15,115 bases of DNA from Hyphomicrobiales bacterium (GTDB lineage Bacteria; Pseudomonadota; Alphaproteobacteria; Rhizobiales; Xanthobacteraceae). The stretch covers positions 1 to 15,115 of the forward strand of contig JAFKKQ010000076.1 of assembly GCA_017304505.1 (NCBI GenBank). The letters are read 5' to 3'. Shown here one piece after another: positions 1 through 6,550 of this stretch. The translations under genes and the position numbers were made by a program. Below the pieces are notes generated by a model, which saw only the letters and a list, made by a program, of their open reading frames with translations, was not told the DNA's origin and ran no database searches. The first letter of the stretch is position 1. Every line of letters starts with the position of its first letter.

Positions 1-1701
1 CATCCGCGCGATGGTCGAAAGCCGGTGGGCGATGGCGATCACCGTCTTGCCGCTCATCAGCGTGTCGAGGCTTGCCTGGATCGCGCCTTCGACCTCGCTG
101 TCGAGCGAGGAGGTGGCTTCGTCGAGCACCAGGATCGGCGCGTTTTTCAGAATGACGCGGGCGATGGCGACGCGCTGGCGCTGGCCGCCGGACAGCTTGA
201 CGCCGCGTTCGCCGACATGGGCGTCGTAGCCGCGACGGCCGCGCCAGTCTTCCAGTTCCAGGATGAAATCGTGCGCCTGCGCCTGTTTCGCCGCGGCGAC
301 GATCTCCTCCTCGGTGGCCTCGGGCCGGCCGTAGCGGATGTTGTCGCGGATCGAGCGGTGCAGCAGCGAGGTGTCCTGCGTCACGACGGAAATCTGCGTG
401 CGCAGGCTCTCCTGCGTCGCCTGCGCGATATCCTGGCCGTCGATCAGGATGCGGCCGTCCTCGAGATCGAAGAAGCGCAGCATCAGGTTGACCAGCGTCG
501 ATTTACCCGCGCCGGAGCGGCCGATCAGCCCGATGCGCTCGCCGGGATGAATGGTGAGCGACAGCCCGTCGATCAGGCCGCTCTCGCGGCCGTAGCCGAA
601 ACGGATGTCGCGGAATTCGATCTGCCCGTGCGCGACGGCGAGCGTCGCGGCATCGGGCCGGTCGGTCAGTGCGATCGGCCGGGCGATGGTCATCATGCCC
701 TCCTGCACCACGCCGATGTTCTCGAAAATCTCGGTGACGCGCATGGCCACCCAGCCGGCGATGGAGATGATCTGCCAGGACAGCGGCAGCGCCATCGCCA
801 CGGTGCCGACCTCGACCTTGCCGTGCATCCAAAGCCAGATCGACATGGCGCCGGTGCCGGTCACCAGCAGCGCGTTCAGCGTCGCGAGGCAGAATCCGAA
901 CAGGGTGTTGAGGCGAAGCGAGGCGTAGAACAGGCCGGTGTGCTCGTCGAACGCCTCGCGGACGTAGGCGTCCTCGTCGCGGGCGCGGGCGAACAGCTTG
1001 ACCGTGAGGATGTTGGTGTAGGTGTCGACGATGCGGCCGACCAGCCACGAGCGCGCCTCCGACACCGCTTTGGAGCGGTCGCGCATCTGCGGCACGAACA
1101 TGCGCAGCATCACCAGATAGCCGGCAAACCAGATCACGATCGGCAGCGCCAGCCACTTGTCGGCGGAGGCGAGCAGGATCAGCGCCGAGGTGCCGTACAC
1201 CATGATGTACCAGACACCCGTGATGAGCGCGACGAGGCTTTCGCGCACCGCGGGTCCGGTCTGCATGACGCGGTTGGCGATGCGGCCGGCGAAGTCGTTC
1301 TGGAAGAACGCCCAGGACTGCCGCGCCACGTGCCAGTGGTTCTGCCAGCGGATCATGTTGGCGACGTTGACCGCGATGGCCTGGTTGCTCACCAGGTTCT
1401 GCGCCATCTGCGACAGCGGGCGCAGCACCAGCAGCACCGCGGCCATGCCGAGCAGCATCGGCCATTGCTCGGTCCACAGCGTTTCCGGCTTGCTCGACGT
1501 GATCAGCGTGACGATGCGGCCCATGAAGGCCGGAATGCTGGCGTCGAGCACGGCGACGACGAAACCGGTGACGAACAACGCCACGAACAGGCCCTTCGCC
1601 TGCCGTGCAAAATGCCAATAAAACGCGACAAGGCCGGTCGGCGGTTGCGATTGCGCCGGTCGTCTAGTCGGATTGAGGGTGTTTTCGAACAGACGGAACA
1701 T
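1..1701 (-). CDS. ABC exporter, fused permease and ATPase (3' end outside window)
   Basis: This is a half-size ABC exporter, with membrane domain and ATPase in one chain, that would work as a dimer in the inner membrane; the substrate cannot be told. The 567 visible residues start with a short cytoplasmic segment, followed by a hydrophobic six-helix type membrane domain to about residue 330. The ATPase domain shows Walker A GRSGAGKST near 394-402, the Q-loop in VVTQDTSLL, the signature LSGGQRQR near 502, Walker B ILVLDEATSSLD near 522, and the H-loop AHRLST near 556. The frame is still open at base 1, so only the last few dozen residues are missing. The ATG at 1701 is well bounded because an in-frame stop lies five codons upstream (1714-1716); no strong Shine-Dalgarno is visible. 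The gene is divergent from yfcG. The family is certain; the subfamily (MsbA-like lipid or drug exporter) is a guess. Confidence 0.95.
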   Translation of the reverse strand, partial: MFRLFENTLNPTRRPAQSQPPTGLVAFYWHFARQAKGLFVALFVTGFVVAVLDASIPAFMGRIVTLITSSKPETLWTEQWPMLLGMAAVLLVLRPLSQMAQNLVSNQAIAVNVANMIRWQNHWHVARQSWAFFQNDFAGRIANRVMQTGPAVRESLVALITGVWYIMVYGTSALILLASADKWLALPIVIWFAGYLVMLRMFVPQMRDRSKAVSEARSWLVGRIVDTYTNILTVKLFARARDEDAYVREAFDEHTGLFYASLRLNTLFGFCLATLNALLVTGTGAMSIWLWMHGKVEVGTVAMALPLSWQIISIAGWVAMRVTEIFENIGVVQEGMMTIARPIALTDRPDAATLAVAHGQIEFRDIRFGYGRESGLIDGLSLTIHPGERIGLIGRSGAGKSTLVNLMLRFFDLEDGRILIDGQDIAQATQESLRTQISVVTQDTSLLHRSIRDNIRYGRPEATEEEIVAAAKQAQAHDFILELEDWRGRRGYDAHVGERGVKLSGGQRQRVAIARVILKNAPILVLDEATSSLDSEVEGAIQASLDTLMSGKTVIAIAHRLSTIARM

Positions 1702-2031
1702 GGTTGAATCGGCTCACGTAGCCGCGGTTCGTGACCGGAGCGTGGCGTTGCGCTCGTGTTGCCGTGCGCGCAGGCGGGCCTTCGCGGGCGGCATGGCTGT
1801 GCGCAATGTGGTTTCCGGTAAGGGTGCCATCGTGGGATTATTTTACTGGAAACGGCCTGCCCGCGGTGGCGTATTCCACAGCGTCTTCAATCACGGCCGC
1901 TTGATGGCATTGCGGCGCGGCCCGGTGGTTGTCCGACCCGCAGGGGCATGGCCGTTGCCGCGGTCCGTGCTTATGATAGCGCTATCATCGTCATCGTTAC
2001 CCTCGTCGTTGCATGGGAAGGGATCAGGTTC
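1702..2031. other. Intergenic region between divergent ABC exporter and yfcG
   Basis: This stretch of 330 bases has no gene I can support. It must hold the promoters of both divergent genes. The only clear element is the perfect palindrome at 1973-1988. Open frames crossing the region have no family resemblance and look like GC-driven read-through. Confidence 0.6.
1973..1988. promoter_or_regulatory. Perfect 16-bp palindrome, likely operator of yfcG
   Basis: The sequence ATGATAGCGCTATCAT is identical to its own reverse complement over all 16 bases. It ends 43 bases before the yfcG start codon. It overlaps TATGAT at 1972-1977, which would make a good -10 hexamer, although the -35 position is poor. 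A symmetric site with a central GC is the form bound by LacI-family repressors, so a repressor covering the -10 element is the natural reading. No regulator gene is visible in the window. That the site is a palindrome is seen; that it is an operator is inferred. Confidence 0.55.
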
Positions 2032-2754
2032 ATGATCGACTTGTACTATTGGACCACGCCGAACGGCCACAAGATTACGATCTTCCTCGAAGAGGCCGGG
2101 CTGCCCTACAAGATGTTTCCGGTGAACATCGGCAAGGGCGAGCAATTCAAGGCCGATTTCCTCGCCATTTCTCCGAATAATCGCATTCCGGCGCTGATCG
2201 ATCGCGATCCGCCGGGCGGCGGCGCGCCGATCTCGGTGTTCGAGTCCGGCGCTATGTTGGTTTATCTCGCCGAGAAGACCGGTAAGTTCCTGTCGAAGGA
2301 GCCGCGTCCGCGGGCTGACGTGCTGCAGTGGCTGTTCTGGCAGATGGGCGGGCTTGGGCCGATGTCCGGGCAGAACAATCATTTCAGCAACTACGCGGTC
2401 GACAAGATCCAATACGCGATGGATCGCTACCGCAACGAAGTGAACCGCCTCTATGGCGTGATGGACCGGCGGCTTGCCGACCGCCCGTTCCTGGCCGGCG
2501 AGTATTCCATCGCCGACATGGCTTGCTATCCGTGGGTGGTGCCGCACGAGCGGCAGGGCCAGAGCATCGCGGATTTCCCGCATTTGAAGAAATGGCTCGA
2601 CACCATCGCGGCGCGGCCGGCGGTGAAGAAGGCTTACGAATGGGTGCCGAAGGTCAATCCGGGGCATGGCGGCATCCGCACTGCGGAGGAGCGCGCGATC
2701 CTGTTCGGCCAAACGTCGGCCTCGGTGGACAAGGCGGCCGCTGGGGCGCGGTGA
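2032..2754 (+). CDS. yfcG: YfcG-type (nu-class) glutathione S-transferase / disulfide-bond oxidoreductase
   Basis: This is a 240-residue cytoplasmic protein of the glutathione transferase fold. It resembles E. coli YfcG closely from the first residue: TTPNGHKITIFLEEA, the SPNNRIPAL stretch, FESGAMLVYLAEKTG and LQWLFWQMGGLGPM all match my memory of that protein. Thr9 and Asn11, which contact the bound glutathione in YfcG, are both present. Members of this class reduce disulfides with two glutathione molecules and have low classical transferase activity. The N-terminal thioredoxin-like domain covers about 1-85 and the helical domain about 95-210. The C-terminus is roughly 25 residues longer than in E. 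coli. The ATG at 2032 was chosen over a frame opening at 1948 because it matches the family N-terminus. The upstream palindrome suggests repression. Confidence 0.93.
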   Translation: MIDLYYWTTPNGHKITIFLEEAGLPYKMFPVNIGKGEQFKADFLAISPNNRIPALIDRDPPGGGAPISVFESGAMLVYLAEKTGKFLSKEPRPRADVLQWLFWQMGGLGPMSGQNNHFSNYAVDKIQYAMDRYRNEVNRLYGVMDRRLADRPFLAGEYSIADMACYPWVVPHERQGQSIADFPHLKKWLDTIAARPAVKKAYEWVPKVNPGHGGIRTAEERAILFGQTSASVDKAAAGAR

Positions 2755-2781
2755 TTTCGCAAGGCGACGTCTCTCGCGGCG

Positions 2782-2817
2782 TCATTCCGGGGCGCGCCTC
2801 CGGCGCGTCCGGAATGA
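2782..2817. repeat. REP-like palindromic element / possible bidirectional terminator
   Basis: The left arm TCATTCCGG (2782-2790) pairs perfectly with CCGGAATGA (2809-2817). A second stem, CGCGCC (2793-2798) with GGCGCG (2802-2807), closes a three-base loop, with a small bulge between the two stems. The element sits in the 122-base gap between two convergent genes, yfcG and the secreted hypothetical. From memory, palindromes starting GTCATTCCGGGGCGCG are dispersed in Bradyrhizobium and Rhodopseudomonas genomes. With no T-tract, termination is only a possible side role. Confidence 0.7.
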
Positions 2818-2876
2818 TAGCGGTGAAATATGCGGGGCCGGCGCAAACCCCGCATTGCAAACGACAAGTCAACCGA

Positions 2877-3659
2877 TCACGGCTCGCCGCCGATGACGCC
2901 GAAAATTTTCCAGCCGCCGCCGTCCTTGCTGTAGCAAATCTGGTCGTTACCGAGCGAGCTCAACGCGTCGATCGGCACAAAGCCGACCTTGCCGGACGGT
3001 GCGACCACCCGCAGCATCGGGCTGTCAGTGCTGCCTGCGCCATTGTCCGGCATGACGCGCACGAAATACATGCCGAGGGTTTCGAGGACTGGAGCATTGG
3101 GTTGCGGACCCGAGTGCATTTCGAGGTTGGGCTCCATCGGATAGTCCCATTCGCCTGGATCGGTGCCGGTGGACTTGATCAACTCCTCGAATTCTTTCGC
3201 GTCGAAGCCCGGATCGGCCGGGGCGCAGACGGTGTCCTTGCGGTCGGGGAACGGCATGGCAGTCGGGTCGGCGGCGTAGGCGGCGAGGATGTCCCAGCCT
3301 TCAGCGTCTTTGTTGTCGAGTCCGATGGCCTTGGACAGATTGTCGATACCGGGCTTTCGCTTGTCGGCCTTATCGCCCTTCTCGCCGATCCAGAAGAAGT
3401 TCGCGGCAATCATCGCCGCGAGCGCACGGCGGTCTTTTTTCTGGGCGGCGGCGCTGAGCTGCTTGCGGAACGCAGCGAAGGCCGGATCCTCCAGCGCGGC
3501 GGGCGGTGTGATCGTCACCGCCTTGTAGGGCTTGGGCGCGCTCTCTTGCTGTTGCGGCGGTCCGTTTTGCGGCTGCGGTGTTTGCGTCAAGGCAGGCGCC
3601 GTCGCGGCGGCGAGGAGGGCGGTGGCGACGGAAACGGCGACCCATACGCGCTGGCCCAT
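2877..3659 (-). CDS. Secreted hypothetical protein with probable SH3-like C-terminal domain
   Basis: The product is 260 residues. The N-terminus, MGQRVWVAVSVATALLAAAT followed by small residues, is a typical Sec signal peptide with cleavage near residue 24-28. A Pro/Gln-rich linker follows (about 28-45), then an alpha-helical, charged middle part with LAAMIAANFFWIGEKGDKAD. The last 70 residues (LRVVAPSGKVGFVPIDALSS and on to GGGWKIFGVIGG) have the pattern of a bacterial SH3-like domain. The protein is probably periplasmic; I recognise no catalytic motif and no named family. The ATG at 3659 was preferred over a frame opening at 3818 because AGGAG lies eight bases upstream and it starts exactly at the signal peptide. 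The gene converges on yfcG and is divergent from the DUF486 gene. Confidence 0.82.
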   Translation of the reverse strand: MGQRVWVAVSVATALLAAATAPALTQTPQPQNGPPQQQESAPKPYKAVTITPPAALEDPAFAAFRKQLSAAAQKKDRRALAAMIAANFFWIGEKGDKADKRKPGIDNLSKAIGLDNKDAEGWDILAAYAADPTAMPFPDRKDTVCAPADPGFDAKEFEELIKSTGTDPGEWDYPMEPNLEMHSGPQPNAPVLETLGMYFVRVMPDNGAGSTDSPMLRVVAPSGKVGFVPIDALSSLGNDQICYSKDGGGWKIFGVIGGEP

Positions 3660-3808
3660 CGGGCATCTCCTGCGGCAATCCAGTGGACGTGACTCTACGT
3701 CAGATTGCGTCGGAGTTGCGGCCTGAACATCACGGGCAAACCCTGTCTCGCGTAAACCCGCAGCCTGTGTTACCGCCGCGTCCCGTCCCTTAAGCCAACG
3801 AGAGCGCC

Positions 3809-4168
3809 ATGCCTGCAACGCTGGTCTCGCCTTACGTCCTGCCGATCCTCATGCTGCTTGGATCCAACATTTTCATGACGACCGCCTGGTACTGGCACTT
3901 GCGGTTCAAGGAATTGCCCTTGTTCAGCGTGATTGCGATGAGCTGGGGGATCGCGCTGATCGAGTATTGCCTGGCTGTGCCGGCAAACCGCTGGGGCAAC
4001 GCCGTCTATACCGCGGCGCAACTCAAGACCATGCAGGAGGTCATCACCCTTCTGGTCTTTGCCGGCTTCTCGCTGGTCTACCTCAAGGAGGCGATCACCT
4101 GGAATCATGTCATCGGGTTTGCGTTGATCGCGGCCGGGGCGTTCTTCGTTTTTCGCGGACCGTTGTGA
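3809..4168 (+). CDS. DUF486 / DMT-superfamily small membrane protein
   Basis: This is a small inner-membrane protein of 119 residues with four hydrophobic segments: about 8-25, 33-50, 70-88 and 96-116. The patterns LGSNIFMTTAWYWHLRF, MSWGIALIEYCLAVPANR and the ending LIAAGAFFVFRG match the DUF486 family, which belongs to the drug/metabolite transporter superfamily and is normally about this size. No substrate is known for the family as far as I recall, so transport is not established. The ATG at 3809 has a weak GAGAG upstream. The gene is divergent from the secreted hypothetical with 149 bases between the starts, and lies 98 bases before the amidase gene on the same strand, so weak co-transcription is possible. 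Confidence 0.88.
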   Translation: MPATLVSPYVLPILMLLGSNIFMTTAWYWHLRFKELPLFSVIAMSWGIALIEYCLAVPANRWGNAVYTAAQLKTMQEVITLLVFAGFSLVYLKEAITWNHVIGFALIAAGAFFVFRGPL

Positions 4169-4266
4169 TGCGACTGCGCCCGGCGTGTCTCCGCCATGCA
4201 GTTATCCGATTGCGCCGCGCGAACATCGGCGGCAACATCGCGACCGCCCGCAATTGAGGACTTTCA

Positions 4267-5217
4267 ATGACCAATCATCGCCTGGACGCTTCGCCCGACA
4301 CGGTCCATTGGGGCTATTTCGACGCGAAGTTGAAGCCGCAATGCACCATCGACTCGGGAGATACTGTCACCATTTCGACAGTGTCGGGTGTGGTCGGCCA
4401 TTTGCCCAAGCCCGGCTCGGGAATGACGGTGCTGCCCGCGCTGCAGGCGGTCCACGACACGCTGCAACCCAAGATGGGACCCCACATCCTGACCGGTCCG
4501 GTCGCGGTGCGCGGCGCCAAGGCCGGGCAGGTGCTCGAGGTCCGCATCAAGCAGATCGAGCTGCATCAGGACTGGGGCTACAACAGCATTCGCCCGCTCA
4601 AGGGCGCGCTGCCGGACGACTTCGACGAGTTGAAGCACATCCTCATCCCGATCGATAAGGCGCGCAATGTCGGCAAGCTGCCGTGGGGCCTCGAGCTGCC
4701 GCTCAAGCCGTTCTTCGGCATCATGGCCGTGGGTCCTGCGCCGCGATGGGGCATGGTCGATTCGCCCCCGCCGCGCAGGAACGGCGGCAACATGGACAAC
4801 AAGGAGCTGGTGGCCGGCACCACGCTTTACTTGCCGATCTTTGCCGACGGCGCGCTGTTCTCCTGCGGCGACGGCCACGGCGTTCAGGGCGACGGCGAGG
4901 TCTGTATCACCGCGATCGAAACCGGGCTGATCGGCACCTTCGAGCTGATCGTGCGCGACGACATGAAGCTGGAATGGCCGATGGCGGAGACGCCGACCCA
5001 TGTCATGACGATGGCGTTCGATCCCGACCTTGACGATTGCGTGGTGATCGCGCTGCGCAACATGATCAAGCTGATCGCCGAGCGCACCGGCCTCACGCGC
5101 GAAGATGCCTATCGGCTGTGCAGCCTCGCCGCCGACCTTCGCGTGACCCAGGTCGTCAATGGCTCCAAGGGCATCCACGTCATGCTGGACAAGACGATGC
5201 TGCAAAAAGCGCGGTGA
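4267..5217 (+). CDS. Acetamidase/formamidase family protein
   Basis: This predicted cytoplasmic hydrolase of 316 residues belongs to the FmdA/AmdA family, which releases ammonia from short amides such as formamide or acetamide. Family hallmarks are visible: HILTGPVAVRGAKAGQVLEV (about 73-92), NGGNMDNKEL (172-181) and GDGHGVQGDGEV (201-212). The length fits the shorter group of about 310-320 residues and not the longer 400-residue formamidases, so the true substrate is open. The ATG at 4267 is preceded by TTGAGGA at a good distance. No amide transporter or nitrogen regulator adjoins it. The gene ends 21 bases from the end of the convergent aldose dehydrogenase gene, with a shared hairpin. Confidence 0.92.
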   Translation: MTNHRLDASPDTVHWGYFDAKLKPQCTIDSGDTVTISTVSGVVGHLPKPGSGMTVLPALQAVHDTLQPKMGPHILTGPVAVRGAKAGQVLEVRIKQIELHQDWGYNSIRPLKGALPDDFDELKHILIPIDKARNVGKLPWGLELPLKPFFGIMAVGPAPRWGMVDSPPPRRNGGNMDNKELVAGTTLYLPIFADGALFSCGDGHGVQGDGEVCITAIETGLIGTFELIVRDDMKLEWPMAETPTHVMTMAFDPDLDDCVVIALRNMIKLIAERTGLTREDAYRLCSLAADLRVTQVVNGSKGIHVMLDKTMLQKAR

Positions 5218-5220
5218 GTC

Positions 5221-5254
5221 CACGCCGGCACGGCGAGTTCACCTTGCCGGCGTG
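5221..5254. terminator. Perfect 10-bp hairpin between convergent genes
   Basis: CACGCCGGCA (5221-5230) is exactly complementary to TGCCGGCGTG (5245-5254), with a 14-base loop. The hairpin starts three bases after the amidase stop codon, and its loop and right arm cover the last codons and stop of the convergent aldose dehydrogenase gene. A GC-rich stem at a tail-to-tail junction can act on transcripts from both sides. There is no T-run on either strand, so if it works it would be factor-assisted or act mainly in 3' end protection. Confidence 0.55.
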
Positions 5255-6372
5255 ATCTTCAAAATCCGTCCGGCCGCATTGTCCGTCAGCAGGTAAAGCG
5301 CGCCGTCGGGGCCGTTGCGCACGTCGCGGATGCGTTCGCCGAGATTGTGCAGCAGGCGCTCCTCGCCGGTGATCTTTTCGCCGTCGACGGTAAGGCGCAC
5401 CAGCAGTTCGGCCTTGAGCGCGCCGATGAACAGATTGCCTTTCCACGCCGGGAACAGGTTGCCGGTGTAGAACGCCATTCCCGATGGCGCGATCGACGGC
5501 ACCCAGTATTTCAGCGGCTGCTCCATGCCGGCCTTGTGCGTGCTCTGATGGATCTTCGCGCCGTTGTAGTCGATGCCGTAGCCGATCACCGGCCAGCCGT
5601 AGTTCTTGCCTTTCTCGATGACGTTGACCTCGTCGCCGCCGCGCGGACCGTGCTCCTGTTCCCAGAGCTTGCCGGTGATCGGATGGAACGTCAGCCCCTG
5701 CGGATTGCGATGGCCCAGGCTCCAGATTTCGCCGCGCGCGCCTTGTCGGCCGACAAACGGATTGTCCCTCGGGATCGCGCCATCCGGTGCGATGCGGATG
5801 ATCTTGCCGTTGTCGGCGTCCAAATCCTGGGCCTTGTCGCGCGGCCCAAAATGATCGCCCATGCTGGCAAACAGCTTGCCGTCGGAGCTTTGCGCGATGC
5901 GGCAGCCGTGGTTGTTGCCGCCGCCGGGACCCTGTGCGCGGAAGATGATGTTGACGTCATCGAGCCGCGGCGCTTCGCCGTCGGCGAGTCGGGCGCGGGC
6001 GATCGCGGCATTGCCGCCGCTCTCGTAGTTGAAACAGAAATAGATCGTGCGGTTGCTGGAGAAATCGCGGTCGAGCGCGACATCGAGCAGGCCGGCCTGC
6101 CCGCTGGCATAGACTTCGGGCACGCCGGAGAGGGCGGGCGAAAGCTTGCCATCGGGCGTCGCAATGCGCATGCGGCCCGGGCGTTCGGTGACCAGCATCC
6201 GGCCATCGGGCAGGAAAGCCAGCGCCCAGGGATGGACGAGGCCGCCGGCCACTGTTTCGACGCGCAGATTGCCGGCGGAGGACCGGAAGGTCTGAGCCTG
6301 CGCGCTGCAAGAGAACGCCAGCAGGCTCGAATACGCCAGCAGACCTGTGGCCAACGCGGTCGCGCGTTTCAT
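5239..6372 (-). CDS. yliI: Periplasmic PQQ-dependent aldose sugar dehydrogenase (YliI/Asd-like)
   Basis: The product is 377 residues with a Sec signal peptide ending in SCSAQAQ (cleavage near residue 27; the cysteine is not in a good lipobox). The mature part is the six-bladed beta-propeller of the glucose/sorbosone dehydrogenase family: HPWALAFLPDGRMLVTERPG (48-67), GQAGLLDVALDRDF (91-104), NNHGCRIAQSSDGKLFASMG (153-172), GHRNPQGL (220-227) and EHGPRGGDEVN (240-250). His155 aligns with the catalytic base of this family. Known members oxidise aldose sugars with pyrroloquinoline quinone in the periplasm; the substrate here is not predictable and no PQQ synthesis gene is in view. The ATG at 6372 has AGGAG nine bases upstream. 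The gene is convergent with the amidase gene. Confidence 0.92.
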   Translation of the reverse strand: MKRATALATGLLAYSSLLAFSCSAQAQTFRSSAGNLRVETVAGGLVHPWALAFLPDGRMLVTERPGRMRIATPDGKLSPALSGVPEVYASGQAGLLDVALDRDFSSNRTIYFCFNYESGGNAAIARARLADGEAPRLDDVNIIFRAQGPGGGNNHGCRIAQSSDGKLFASMGDHFGPRDKAQDLDADNGKIIRIAPDGAIPRDNPFVGRQGARGEIWSLGHRNPQGLTFHPITGKLWEQEHGPRGGDEVNVIEKGKNYGWPVIGYGIDYNGAKIHQSTHKAGMEQPLKYWVPSIAPSGMAFYTGNLFPAWKGNLFIGALKAELLVRLTVDGEKITGEERLLHNLGERIRDVRNGPDGALYLLTDNAAGRILKITPAR

Positions 6373-6481
6373 GGGGTCAGGCTCCTGCCGGCCGATCCAT
6401 CAGCGTGCCATACTTTATGTGACAAGACTTGCAGCCGAATTTACGGCACCGGGAACAAATCTTGGTGAGGGCTGCCGCCGT

Positions 6482-6521
6482 TTCCGGTTATGCCCGGACG
6501 GGCATCCGCGTATGTCCGGAA
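6482..6521. repeat. Two-stem inverted repeat downstream of the MFS gene
   Basis: TTCCGG (6482-6487) pairs with CCGGAA (6516-6521), and inside it ATGCCC (6490-6495) pairs with GGGCAT (6500-6505) around a four-base loop. It lies 30-70 bases past the end of the MFS gene on the minus strand and upstream of yliI. It could be the MFS terminator or a shortened member of a dispersed palindromic repeat family; no T-tract supports the first. Confidence 0.4.
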
Positions 6522-6550
6522 CCGATCGTGGTCTTAGCCCCGCAAAAATA

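Noticed and set aside
25..1707. Long plus-strand open frame of 560 codons opposite the ABC exporter
   Set aside because: It is rich in Arg, Asp, His, Gln and Ala in the manner of antisense frames in GC-rich DNA, has no domain, and the opposite strand carries all ABC motifs.
3660..3818. N-terminal extension of the secreted hypothetical protein
   Set aside because: The extension would bury the signal peptide, and AGGAG stands just before the ATG at 3659.
5347..6468. Plus-strand open frame of 373 codons opposite the aldose dehydrogenase gene
   Set aside because: It is a shadow of the minus-strand gene, whose propeller motifs and signal peptide are clear.
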